From positions 1 to 41,202 of the forward strand of contig JAKSUC010000028.1 of assembly GCA_024413595.1 (NCBI GenBank): a DNA stretch of 41,202 bases, read 5' to 3'. Each line of letters opens with the position of its first letter. The first letter of the stretch is position 1. Below are positions 6,373 through 14,337 of this stretch, piece by piece. A program made the translations under genes and the position numbers. The DNA is from Bacteroidales bacterium. Its GTDB lineage: Bacteria > Bacteroidota > Bacteroidia > Bacteroidales > UBA3824. The notes beneath the pieces were generated by a model. It was not told where the DNA came from. It saw nothing but the letters and a program-made list of their open reading frames with translations, and ran no database searches.

Positions 6373-8479
6373 AATTATAACAACAAATAGTTTCTATAAA
6401 TTCTTGGTGATATTCTTTAGATTTTTCTAAATCAACTTGTACACCAATGCCATTTTTATAACGCTCTGACATAATAAACAAAGCATCAGGATCACACCTG
6501 TCGGCAGATTGCTTATATAATAATGTTGCTTTTTCTACGTCTTGCTCAACAACAACACCCTTATCATAAAATCCAGCCAACCTATACAAGGCTCTAGAAT
6601 CACCCTCTTCTGCAGATCTTGAATAATAATCAAAGGCCTTTTCTAAGTCTTTATCAACTCCATACCCAAGTTCATAACAAAGGCCAACTTTACGTAAGCC
6701 CTCTGCATTTTGCATTGTTGGTGATTTCAAAAAATATTCAAAAAAACGGCTCAACTTAAATTGTGCTTCAGCATTTCCCTGATCTGCTGATTTCTTATAC
6801 CATTCCAGCGCATTTCCAAAACTTTTTTCAACTCCTTTACCATTCTCATAGCAAAGGGCAAGTTTATACTGAGCCTTCTCATATCCGAGTTCAGCCGATA
6901 TAGTATACCATTCAAAAGCCTTCGTTGTATTTGGAGGAATATTATACATACCATTTTCATATCTAAATCCCAAATTGAATTTATCGGAAGCATCTCCTAA
7001 CTCAGCCACCTTAGTAAAAAATTCTATTGCCTTATCGAGATCTCGAACAACTCCTTTTCCATAAGAATAATGAGCACCTAAATCTGAATAACAATATATA
7101 TTTCCTTGCTTTGCAGATCTATAAGCCCATTCGAAAGCCTTTTCATCGTTTTTAAATACAGGATCCAAACTATAAAATATTCCCAAAAATTTTTGAGCAT
7201 AAGAATAGCCTTGCTCTGCAGATTTGAAAAGCCAAAAAAGTCGATTGCGTGCATCCCTTTTAACACCGGTACCAGATTTATATCTTTCACTCAATAGAAA
7301 TTGTGCCATTGGATTACCTAATCCTGCTGATTTAGTCAGCAAACTCTCAGAAGTCTCTTTCGATTTATAATACTTGGCTAATAAAACTTGTGCATAAGTA
7401 TTTTCCTTGAAAGCCAATTCAAGCAAATAAGATAAACCCTTATCCAAATTTACATCACACAAATCTCCTTCTAAAAGTAAATACCCGTAAAAAGCCTTTG
7501 CATCATCGGCATATTCTGCTAACTTAGACAAAAGAAACACTTTTTCCTTACGATTATAACTTACATTCATCTCCGGCACCTCCAACTTCCACATCTCCTT
7601 CCCCCATACAATCATCTTTCTTCCAAGACCTTGAATAAAAAGGCAATACAGATTATAAACTTCCTTAATCTCGAAATAGTCAACAATTACCTTATTGATT
7701 TCAGAAGTATAAAAATTTCTATAATCCTTCTGCGAAAACAGCAATCTGTCCTTATCTCCGAACTTATCCAGCAACGAGGGAGCAATTGAAATCAGTTTCA
7801 GGGATAGAAGAATTGAGGCGAGGGAGAAGTCGTCTAAATGTTTGTCGAAGTCAATGAGTTTTCTGTCGGGGTGCTGAAAATCGGGAGAGCCTAATTCCCG
7901 GGATCTTTCGCCGAACATTTCGGGAACGTACATTCCATCGTAATCCACCAAAACCAACATTCCGTCTTCCTTAACAAGGATATTGTCAGGCTTCAAGTCA
8001 CCGTGGGCAAATTCCTGTTCTATAAGATTTTGAGCCATCAGTGAGAATGTATAGCAAAGGTATTCAAGATACATCTTGTCATTGATTTTCTCACGGATAT
8101 ACACATCGAGTGGAACGCCTTCCACCCAATCCATAACAACTACAGGGAATTCGGTTTGGTCGGTACTCTTGGTGTCCACAAACAATTCCTTTTCAAGGAA
8201 TTTTGTCTTGATGAGATAGCGGTTTTCGATAGTTTCCAGATAGTTAGAGATTTTTCTATACCTCTCTTCCCTTCCCTCCTGATCTTTCAGGAAGCACTTT
8301 ACGGCGTGGAGTTTTCCGCTTTTCTTGTCTTTCATCTTGAAGACCACGGCGAAGTTTCCCGACGAGTAGAAGGGCTCACCGTTGTCCTTGAGAACGGGAA
8401 CGAGATTTGTCAACTTGTCGAAATTGTCTTCCGAGAACCTTATCGCCTCGATATATTCTGTAATTGTTGGATAAATCAT
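6356..8479 (-). CDS. Protein kinase with about ten Sel1-like repeats
   Basis: I chose ATG at 8479 (707 residues, MIYPTITEYIEAIRF): the in-frame ATG at 8533 lies in the predicted -33 element. Residues 25-300 are a eukaryotic-type protein kinase domain: glycine loop SSGNFAVVFK (39-48), AVK with Lys61, the catalytic loop HGDLKPDN (159-166) and metal-binding DYDG (179-182), then the ELGSPDFQHP activation region (195-204). HGD in place of HRD marks a non-RD type. From about 330 to the end run ten or so Sel1-like repeats of 36 residues (for example YENGKGV, DLDKAIEFF, KSAEQG), helical hairpins used for protein binding. No membrane segment is present, so it is cytosolic. The downstream nuclease-like gene overlaps it. 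The kinase half is visibly richer in G+C than the repeat half, suggesting a mosaic origin. Substrate and trigger are unknown. Confidence 0.88.
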   Translation of the reverse strand: MIYPTITEYIEAIRFSEDNFDKLTNLVPVLKDNGEPFYSSGNFAVVFKMKDKKSGKLHAVKCFLKDQEGREERYRKISNYLETIENRYLIKTKFLEKELFVDTKSTDQTEFPVVVMDWVEGVPLDVYIREKINDKMYLEYLCYTFSLMAQNLIEQEFAHGDLKPDNILVKEDGMLVLVDYDGMYVPEMFGERSRELGSPDFQHPDRKLIDFDKHLDDFSLASILLSLKLISIAPSLLDKFGDKDRLLFSQKDYRNFYTSEINKVIVDYFEIKEVYNLYCLFIQGLGRKMIVWGKEMWKLEVPEMNVSYNRKEKVFLLSKLAEYADDAKAFYGYLLLEGDLCDVNLDKGLSYLLELAFKENTYAQVLLAKYYKSKETSESLLTKSAGLGNPMAQFLLSERYKSGTGVKRDARNRLFWLFKSAEQGYSYAQKFLGIFYSLDPVFKNDEKAFEWAYRSAKQGNIYCYSDLGAHYSYGKGVVRDLDKAIEFFTKVAELGDASDKFNLGFRYENGMYNIPPNTTKAFEWYTISAELGYEKAQYKLALCYENGKGVEKSFGNALEWYKKSADQGNAEAQFKLSRFFEYFLKSPTMQNAEGLRKVGLCYELGYGVDKDLEKAFDYYSRSAEEGDSRALYRLAGFYDKGVVVEQDVEKATLLYKQSADRCDPDALFIMSERYKNGIGVQVDLEKSKEYHQEFIETICCYNYDWNF

Positions 8480-8503
8480 TTTGAGTTTTTTGTTAGTCTC
8501 CCA

Positions 8504-8534
8504 CAAAGTAAGCAAACTTTCCGCACACCTCAAA
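8504..8534 (-). promoter_or_regulatory. Promoter of the kinase/nuclease operon
   Basis: On the minus strand, TTTG (8531-8534) is followed after exactly 19 bases by TTACTTTG (8504-8511), one mismatch from TAnnTTTG. Transcription would begin near 8498, about 20 bases from the ATG at 8479. This is the main reason for rejecting the upstream in-frame ATG at 8533. Confidence 0.6.
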
Positions 8535-8751
8535 CAGAAAAGTGTGAATAAATTTCACAAAAAATCCTCATTTCTTACCCAAAATCACCAAATAAAAAAT
8601 GTTAAAAACAAATCAAACTTTATTAAACAAAACATTAACTTTGATGAAAATGACAATCAAATTAGTAAAATTATTTCATTTATTAAAAAATATAAAAAAG
8701 GACTTGAACAAGAAGGTTTTATAAAATCAACACAATAGTTATTAATTCCTC
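8535..8751. other. Gene-free junction between the defence block and the host genes
   Basis: This stretch joins the G+C-richer defence block to the A+T-rich genes on the right. Both strands are very rich in A. A plus-strand open frame runs to the TAG at 8736-8738 and its last 35 codons read plausibly as a protein end (INFDENDNQISKIISFIKKY and onward), but its upstream part is only the reverse of the kinase gene start. It may be the remnant of a gene cut by the insertion of the block; no such gene is recognised. Confidence 0.3.
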
Positions 8752-8790
8752 AAAAAAAAGGCGCAAATTTTTTAGAAAATTGCGCCTTTT
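8752..8790 (-). terminator. Terminator of the GH43 operon
   Basis: A perfect stem AAAAGGCGCAA (8756-8766) pairs with 8780-8790. Read on the minus strand it ends in a T-run (8752-8759), which fits the end of the symporter-lipoprotein-GH43 operon, whose last stop codon is at 8813. T-rich sequence also follows on the plus strand, so it may work both ways. Confidence 0.75.
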
Positions 8791-8812
8791 AATTTATTAA
8801 ACATTATCGATT

Positions 8813-10537
8813 TTATTCAAACCAAAATTCATTTAACTGGCAGATTGATTGATTTTTAGTGTTAGAGTTGAATACAAAAAACAACGAATGTTTACCATTG
8901 TAATTTTTCATTTTGTCAACATTAATACGTGCTGTTTTTGCGTATTTATATTTGGCTAAACATATTGCACCATTTTGATTTAAGCCATATAAAGGTGATT
9001 TTTCAAAATCACTTTTTGCTTTATCGATAACTTTCTGTGATACTGCATCTTTTGCATCTATATTTAATGTGGCAAGTTTTATTCCGCCGTCTTGTTCTGA
9101 TGGACGATCTAAATATATGTCAATTGTACCGTCTACTCCATCAGGAACATAGCTTAATACAAGTGATAAATTTTCTTTATTATAAGTTTTTGAAAGATTA
9201 AAATACTTATAACCTATAATTGAACCACTTGTATTGTTTACCATTGGACAAAGATTGATTTTTGCATCGTATGGATTTGATTTTCCATCATAATTTTTTG
9301 CATACAAAACTTCTATGTGAGAACCTGAGTATACAATATTTGGATATTCTTGACGTGCAGGAACTGGACCTGTAAAATAACATGCAATACCAGCTTGATA
9401 ATGTTTTGTTGGGTCAAGTCCATTAACTTCAAATCCTTCTGAAGTAAATTCTGCTTCTTTAATTTTTACATAACCACTTTCTCCTTCAACAACTTCTAAT
9501 TCAATTGGAGCTACAACTGCTTGACGTTGATATTCAAATGTACTTGCTTGACGATGATAAAAAACATACCATTTACCATTAATTTCGCAAATACTTCCAT
9601 GTGTATTTCCTGCTGGAGTTGCTGTTGCAACATACGAACCATCAGCAAGTTTTTCTTTACCACGACCATCAATTATTGTTCCGCCGTATGTCCAAGGTCC
9701 TAATGGATTATTGCTGTAACAATATGCTAATGTGTAATTTGTAGATGGCAAACCATTTTCTCCTTCATTTGTTATTCTACTATATACAAAAACATATTTA
9801 TCTTTAATTTTTCTGATTGAAGATGCTTCAAAAAAACGATATGTATTGTCGTGTCTGCAATCTGCAATCATTCCGTCAATTATTTGAGTACCAGGTTTTA
9901 CGGTACACATTGTTTCTGGATCAAGTTCTGCTGCAAAAGAATGTTCAAAACCCCAATATCCATAAACACGTCCGTCATCGTCAACAAATGCTGCTGGGTC
10001 AAAATTCATTGGTCCATCAGTAACTTGTGCATTATCTTTGTTCCAATTGCATACTACAAATGGTCCATCTGGACGATTTGATTTGGCTATCATACTGTTA
10101 CGACCTCTTGCTTGATTGTTTGGATAAAGATAATAAACTTTTTTACCGTCTTTATCTTTGGTTTCTAAAACATCTGGTGCAAAAAGTACATCACCTTTGC
10201 CGTCTTTGTTTAAATCTTTGCCATCACGATCTTTTTTTGACTCGAAAATTATTCCATCATAACGCCAATTTTTTAAATCATCAACTGATGCTGACCATAC
10301 AACTTGGTCTAATCCACAATAATTATTAACAATAACATCATGAGAACCATAAATATACACACGATATTTTCCTGGCAAATCAGGATCTTCAAAAACGTAT
10401 GGTTCTCCATCTGGAATTACTTCCCACAAAGGAAGATAAGGATTTTGTGAATTTGCATTGCCTCCTGCAATAAACATGGCTGTTAATGCAAAACTAAATA
10501 ATGTTGATCTTTTCATAATGTTAGAGTATTTACTCAT
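8813..10537 (-). CDS. Secreted GH43-family glycoside hydrolase
   Basis: The 574-residue protein has a signal peptide (hydrophobic LFSFALTAMFIAGG). ATG at 10537 is used; an in-frame ATG at 10516 (MKRSTLFSF) gives a more standard signal peptide and is equally possible. The five-bladed propeller fold of GH43 is indicated by EPYVFEDPDLPGKYRVYIYG near the start, FDPAAFVDDDGRVYGYWG in the middle (base or pKa-setting Asp), the acid Glu in RFFEASSIRKIKDKYVFVYS, and NTHGSICEINGKWYVFYHR. GH43 enzymes remove arabinose or xylose from plant polysaccharides, or cut arabinan. Residues about 350-574 form a beta-rich C-terminal part resembling a carbohydrate-binding module (GYKYFNL and FWFE ends), perhaps CBM6-like. 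It is the last gene of an operon with a sodium:solute symporter, so hydrolysis and uptake may be linked. The exact substrate cannot be read from sequence. Confidence 0.85.
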   Translation of the reverse strand: MSKYSNIMKRSTLFSFALTAMFIAGGNANSQNPYLPLWEVIPDGEPYVFEDPDLPGKYRVYIYGSHDVIVNNYCGLDQVVWSASVDDLKNWRYDGIIFESKKDRDGKDLNKDGKGDVLFAPDVLETKDKDGKKVYYLYPNNQARGRNSMIAKSNRPDGPFVVCNWNKDNAQVTDGPMNFDPAAFVDDDGRVYGYWGFEHSFAAELDPETMCTVKPGTQIIDGMIADCRHDNTYRFFEASSIRKIKDKYVFVYSRITNEGENGLPSTNYTLAYCYSNNPLGPWTYGGTIIDGRGKEKLADGSYVATATPAGNTHGSICEINGKWYVFYHRQASTFEYQRQAVVAPIELEVVEGESGYVKIKEAEFTSEGFEVNGLDPTKHYQAGIACYFTGPVPARQEYPNIVYSGSHIEVLYAKNYDGKSNPYDAKINLCPMVNNTSGSIIGYKYFNLSKTYNKENLSLVLSYVPDGVDGTIDIYLDRPSEQDGGIKLATLNIDAKDAVSQKVIDKAKSDFEKSPLYGLNQNGAICLAKYKYAKTARINVDKMKNYNGKHSLFFVFNSNTKNQSICQLNEFWFE

Positions 10538-10576
10538 TTATTTTTTATTTATATTATCTAAATTTTTATGTATCAA

Positions 10577-11566
10577 TTATTTACTTTCACTTAAATTATA
10601 ATTTTCTTTTCCATTATTAACCACAGCAACCAACCATGATAAGATTTCTTTTCTAAAATTATCATAATTTTCAGGGTGAAGTGTTCCAAATGCATCTACT
10701 TTTCCTTCTTCAAACAAAAATTGAATTTGAAACCATTCTTCATTGTTGTAGTCTTCGGCTGATTTTTCATAATTATACCAATTTATGATTTTATTATCAT
10801 TGAAAATTTGTGTAAGTTTTGGAAAATCAAGTGCTTCTGTTGGCAAATCATAATAAAATCTATGATTTCCTTTTTCAAAATATTCTCCACTTATAGATTT
10901 TATTGTTATATCAAATGATGTTGTTCTAATACCTTGTTTTGCAACTAAAATATGATATTCGTCCATGCCAGATTTTCCATGTTGAATAAAATTTACCATT
11001 ATCATTTCTAATTCACCACTAACACCTTTGTTTATCATTTCTAATCGTTTCTGTTCCAACATTTTATTTACAAATGGTTTAAAAATACTATCCATTTGAA
11101 TTTTAAAATCACGATAATTATTAGGTGTTTTATTATGTCCTGAGGCATAAATCGTTTTTGATTGATTATCACCAAGATAAATTGCTAAAGAAAATCCAGA
11201 ACCATCACAAACATTAGAATTAACACCTTTAAAACCATCCCATTTCCATAATTGAAAATCATTATAGAGTTTGTTTAGTTGGTTCATAAAATTTACGTCA
11301 AGTTCTAAAATCATTTCTCCATATTCACGATATTCAAGACTTTCATATTTAAACTGAAATTTTCCATTATCATTTTTTTCTACTATATAATTATAGTTAT
11401 TTCTCCCAATAGTTCCATCATAATGATAATTAAAATATGAAATTGGTAAATTGTCTTTAGGTGAAATGTTTTGAGAATTAGGTTGTGCTTGATTTTTACA
11501 ACCCAAAAACGAAAACAAAGTAGTTAATAATCCCATAATTAAAAGTTTAAGTTTATTTTTTAACAT
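10577..11566 (-). CDS. Lipoprotein of unknown function
   Basis: The 329-residue protein starts with a basic segment, a hydrophobic stretch and lipobox FLGC (Cys23), so it is a lipoprotein. The remainder is soluble, rich in Tyr, Asn and Asp, with no domain I recognise. It includes FQLWKWDGFKGVNSNVCDGS and a C-terminal EEWFQIQFLFEEGKVDAFG. It lies between the symporter gene (19 bases upstream) and the GH43 gene (39 bases downstream) on the same strand, so it is probably co-transcribed with both. Whether it takes part in sugar use is unknown. The gene call is safe; the function is not. Confidence 0.82.
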   Translation of the reverse strand: MLKNKLKLLIMGLLTTLFSFLGCKNQAQPNSQNISPKDNLPISYFNYHYDGTIGRNNYNYIVEKNDNGKFQFKYESLEYREYGEMILELDVNFMNQLNKLYNDFQLWKWDGFKGVNSNVCDGSGFSLAIYLGDNQSKTIYASGHNKTPNNYRDFKIQMDSIFKPFVNKMLEQKRLEMINKGVSGELEMIMVNFIQHGKSGMDEYHILVAKQGIRTTSFDITIKSISGEYFEKGNHRFYYDLPTEALDFPKLTQIFNDNKIINWYNYEKSAEDYNNEEWFQIQFLFEEGKVDAFGTLHPENYDNFRKEILSWLVAVVNNGKENYNLSESK

Positions 11567-11585
11567 AGCTTTATATATTTAATTT

Positions 11586-13484
11586 TTAATCAAATAATTT
11601 CAATTTAGAAGCAAATTTAAATATAGCACAAATTCCTATAATAGAAACAATTAATAAAATTGTTCCAAGTAAAGGTTTTAACATAACAAAATATCCTATC
11701 GAAAACAATAAAGCATAAACTGTTATAATTCCAATAAAAACACATAATATTTGTGTTGGCATATTTTTTAATTCAGATTTAGATTTTGTAAGTTCAAAAA
11801 AACTAGATAAAGTTTCTTCATTTTCTGGTTTTGAAACAAAAACAGAAATTAACCAAGCTACAGAAACTACAAACACTGTGATTAACAATCTCATAGTAGC
11901 ATGATCTAATACAGAATTTGCTAAACATCCTTCAGGAACAACAAAAACCATAATTATAGACACAATAAATGCCGAAATCATTGCAACTATTTCTGTTACA
12001 GCGTTTATTCTTGACCAAAACCATCTTAATAAATATACAGCACCAGTCCCAGCACCACTAAGTAAAAGAATATCAAATGCTTGCGTTGCATTATCCATTA
12101 TTGTTAACGATACAAGTCCACCTAAAAACATTAATATAAATGTACAAAAAACAGCTACACGTCGTAATTTTTTGTCTGATGCTGAAGGATTTACAAATCG
12201 TTTATAAAAATCATTTACTAAATATGAAGCTCCCCAATTTAAATGTGTTCCTATTGTACTCATATATGCAGCTATTAATGAGGCTATTATTAATCCAAAC
12301 CAACCACTTCCTGTTTTTGTAATCATTATTGGATAAGCAGTATCATTTTTTAAATATTCTGCATTTGCTTCTGGAAATGCTTGGTGCATTGATGATAATC
12401 CTTCTTTTTGAAAATGTAGTTCAACTACATGATCTCTAATATCTTGCGGTATTTGATTTTCATCATAATTTTTTAAATAATTTTGATAATGGGATAGGAT
12501 AGAGGGTGAATTTAATTCTTGTTGTGCTACTTCTCTAACTTCTTGATTATCTGGTTTAAATATAATTAAAGAAGCTAATGCAACAATAATCCAAGGCCAA
12601 GGACGAAGTGCATAATGTGCAAAATTGAAAAATAAATTTGCTGCAACTGCATGTTTTTCATTTTTTGCTGACAACATTTTTTGACACATATATCCACCAC
12701 CTCCAGGTTCACTTCCAGGATACCAAACCGACCACCACTGAACGGCTATGGGAATTATCAATATGGGAACAAATACTGATGGATCTGTCAAATCTGGAAT
12801 AATATTCACTTTATCAGCTATTTCTGAATTATTCATCAATCCACTTAAACCTCCAACTTCAGGCAAATTTACTGCAAATATTGCTGCTACAACTGCTCCA
12901 ACCATTGCAATTATATATTGAAAAAAATCTGCCCAAACAACTCCTCTAAATCCAGCTAACGAAGTGTAAATTACAACTCCTATTGAACCAAATATTACTG
13001 TATATAAAGGTTTTATGCCAAATATTATGGAACCTATTTTTATTGCTGCTAATGTTACTGATCCTATAATCAAAACATTAAAAAATAATCCAAGATAAAC
13101 AGCTCTAAAACCTCTCAAAAATGAAGCTGCACCACCTGAATATCTTTTTTCATAAAATTCAAGATCTGTAACAATTCCTGTTCTACGCCAAAGTTTTGCA
13201 AATATAAAAACTGTAGCCATTCCAGTAATTAAAAATGACCACCAAGCCCAATTTTTTGCAACTCCCGACTCTCGAACCATTCCTGTTACAAGATTTGGAG
13301 TATCCGCACTAAATGTACAAGCTACCATACTTACGCCAAGTATCCACCATGGCATTTGACGACCGCCAAGAAAATAATCTTCAACTCCTGTTTTATTCTT
13401 TTTTGTTGCCACATAGGTAATTATGGCAATTACTGCGAAAAACATTCCGACAACAATCCAATCGGCTAATGTTAAATTTGTCAT
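11586..13484 (-). CDS. Sodium:solute symporter (SSS family)
   Basis: This 632-residue membrane protein has the SSS/LeuT-fold pattern: TM1 at DWIVVGMFFAVIAIITYVA, then EDYFLGGRQMPWWILGVSM, the family's signature GGR start of TM2, and the unwound TM2 segment FSADTPNLVTG. Some thirteen to fifteen hydrophobic segments follow, with SLAGFRGVVWADFFQYIIAM and ASLIAAYMSTIGTHLNWGAS (the Na-binding region in SSS proteins). A long polar loop (about 310-375) is inserted before the later helices. SSS members carry sugars, amino acids, sialic acid or vitamins with Na+. Operon position with a GH43 enzyme suggests a sugar, but this is inference. It is the first gene of the operon, with a -7 element at 13508-13515. 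Confidence 0.9.
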   Translation of the reverse strand: MTNLTLADWIVVGMFFAVIAIITYVATKKNKTGVEDYFLGGRQMPWWILGVSMVACTFSADTPNLVTGMVRESGVAKNWAWWSFLITGMATVFIFAKLWRRTGIVTDLEFYEKRYSGGAASFLRGFRAVYLGLFFNVLIIGSVTLAAIKIGSIIFGIKPLYTVIFGSIGVVIYTSLAGFRGVVWADFFQYIIAMVGAVVAAIFAVNLPEVGGLSGLMNNSEIADKVNIIPDLTDPSVFVPILIIPIAVQWWSVWYPGSEPGGGGYMCQKMLSAKNEKHAVAANLFFNFAHYALRPWPWIIVALASLIIFKPDNQEVREVAQQELNSPSILSHYQNYLKNYDENQIPQDIRDHVVELHFQKEGLSSMHQAFPEANAEYLKNDTAYPIMITKTGSGWFGLIIASLIAAYMSTIGTHLNWGASYLVNDFYKRFVNPSASDKKLRRVAVFCTFILMFLGGLVSLTIMDNATQAFDILLLSGAGTGAVYLLRWFWSRINAVTEIVAMISAFIVSIIMVFVVPEGCLANSVLDHATMRLLITVFVVSVAWLISVFVSKPENEETLSSFFELTKSKSELKNMPTQILCVFIGIITVYALLFSIGYFVMLKPLLGTILLIVSIIGICAIFKFASKLKLFD

Positions 13485-13507
13485 ATCTATTATATTGTTA
13501 TTTTTAA

Positions 13508-13515
13508 CAAAGATA
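13508..13515 (-). promoter_or_regulatory. -7 element of the symporter-GH43 operon promoter
   Basis: TATCTTTG on the minus strand matches TAnnTTTG and lies 23 bases before the symporter start codon. No clear -33 TTG is found at 19-20 bases, so strength may depend on an activator. Confidence 0.45.
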
Positions 13516-13626
13516 AAAAAAAATCTAAAATGCTAATGTTATTTTTTATTCTAATATAAATTTCTAAATTGGAATGAATTCTAATGTTTGGTTGTTTTTT
13601 TCTTTACACACCTTTTTTATATATTA

Positions 13627-13686
13627 AATAAAATCACACATTTTTATTCAATTTACAAAATAAAATCGCTTAGTTTTATTCAATAT
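13627..13686. repeat. Two direct copies of a hairpin-like motif in the divergent intergenic region
   Basis: Two copies of AATAAAATC-n6-TTTTATTCAAT, at 13627 and 13659, repeat with a 32-base period. Within each, AATAAAA and TTTTATT are inverted arms. They lie in the 358-base gap between the symporter operon (minus) and coaD (plus), about 110 bases upstream of the symporter -7 element. This is the arrangement of a paired operator, one helical face apart (three turns). No other gene is seen in 13485-13842. Confidence 0.5.
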
Positions 13687-13786
13687 AGAAAACAAGATTA
13701 ATTAAAAATTAAAAGCTGAACAATTCAAAAATCGAAAATCAAAAATCACCCTCTCACTACTTTCTACTCACTACAAAATAATTTTC

Positions 13787-13816
13787 TTGCAATTAATTTT
13801 TATATGATTAATTTTG
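13787..13816 (+). promoter_or_regulatory. Promoter of coaD
   Basis: TTG (13787-13789), then exactly 19 bases, then TAATTTTG (13809-13816), a full match to TAnnTTTG. The coaD ATG follows 26 bases later. This is one of the two best Bacteroidota-type promoters in the window. Confidence 0.7.
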
Positions 13817-13842
13817 CACCAAAATCAACAAATATTTATTAA

Positions 13843-14334
13843 ATGAAAAAAATAGCTGTATTTCCTGGATCTTTTGACCCATTAACTGTTGGTCATGAGT
13901 CGTTGATTAACAGAGGATTAGAAATATTCGACAAAATAATTATAGCAGTTGGAGTCAATAGCGAAAAACGAGGTTTTCTTCCTATTGAAAAACGACTAGA
14001 ATTAATTAAAACTGTTTTTAAATCACAAGAAAGAGTAATTGTAAAAACTTACAGCAATTTAACAGTTGATTTTTGTATCGAAAATGGCGCTACACATATT
14101 TTAAGAGGATTAAGAACTTCAGCAGATTTTGAATATGAACGTGCTATTGCCCAGGTAAATAGACTTATGAAACCAGAAGTTGACTCTATATTTTTACTTT
14201 CTCATCCAGAATATAGTAGTGTAAGTAGTTCGCTTGTTAGAGAAATTGTACATTATAAAGGTGATGCTCGAAAATTTTTACCTTCATCAATAGATTTTGA
14301 ATATTTTTTTGGTTATAAACCTGAAAATAAATAA
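13843..14334 (+). CDS. coaD: Phosphopantetheine adenylyltransferase
   Basis: The 163-residue protein is of normal CoaD length. It transfers AMP from ATP to 4'-phosphopantetheine, the fourth step of coenzyme A synthesis, in the cytosol. The nucleotidyltransferase motifs are complete: FPGSFDPLTVGH (7-18, including the (T/H)xGH motif), RGLR (87-90 region) for phosphate binding, the acidic ADFEYERAIAQVNR segment, and the C-terminal SSSLVRE corresponding to the ISSTxxR motif. The stop codon is 3 bases before the ATG of the radical SAM gene, so the two probably form an operon. Confidence is high. Confidence 0.97.
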   Translation: MKKIAVFPGSFDPLTVGHESLINRGLEIFDKIIIAVGVNSEKRGFLPIEKRLELIKTVFKSQERVIVKTYSNLTVDFCIENGATHILRGLRTSADFEYERAIAQVNRLMKPEVDSIFLLSHPEYSSVSSSLVREIVHYKGDARKFLPSSIDFEYFFGYKPENK

Positions 14335-14337
14335 ATT

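Noticed and set aside
8480..8533. Longer kinase reading frame from an upstream ATG at 8533 (18 additional residues)
   Set aside because: The promoter -33 and -7 elements lie at 8504-8534, so this region is unlikely to be transcribed. The residues before MIYPTITEY also do not look like a kinase start.
12140..12322. Small leucine-rich plus-strand frame within the symporter gene
   Set aside because: It is the reverse complement of transmembrane helix codons, which always gives hydrophobic-looking shadows.
8813..13484. Polysaccharide utilisation locus of SusC/SusD type
   Set aside because: No SusC or SusD gene lies by the GH43 gene. The TonB receptor at 18666 is paired with DUF4249 and is far away on another transcript.
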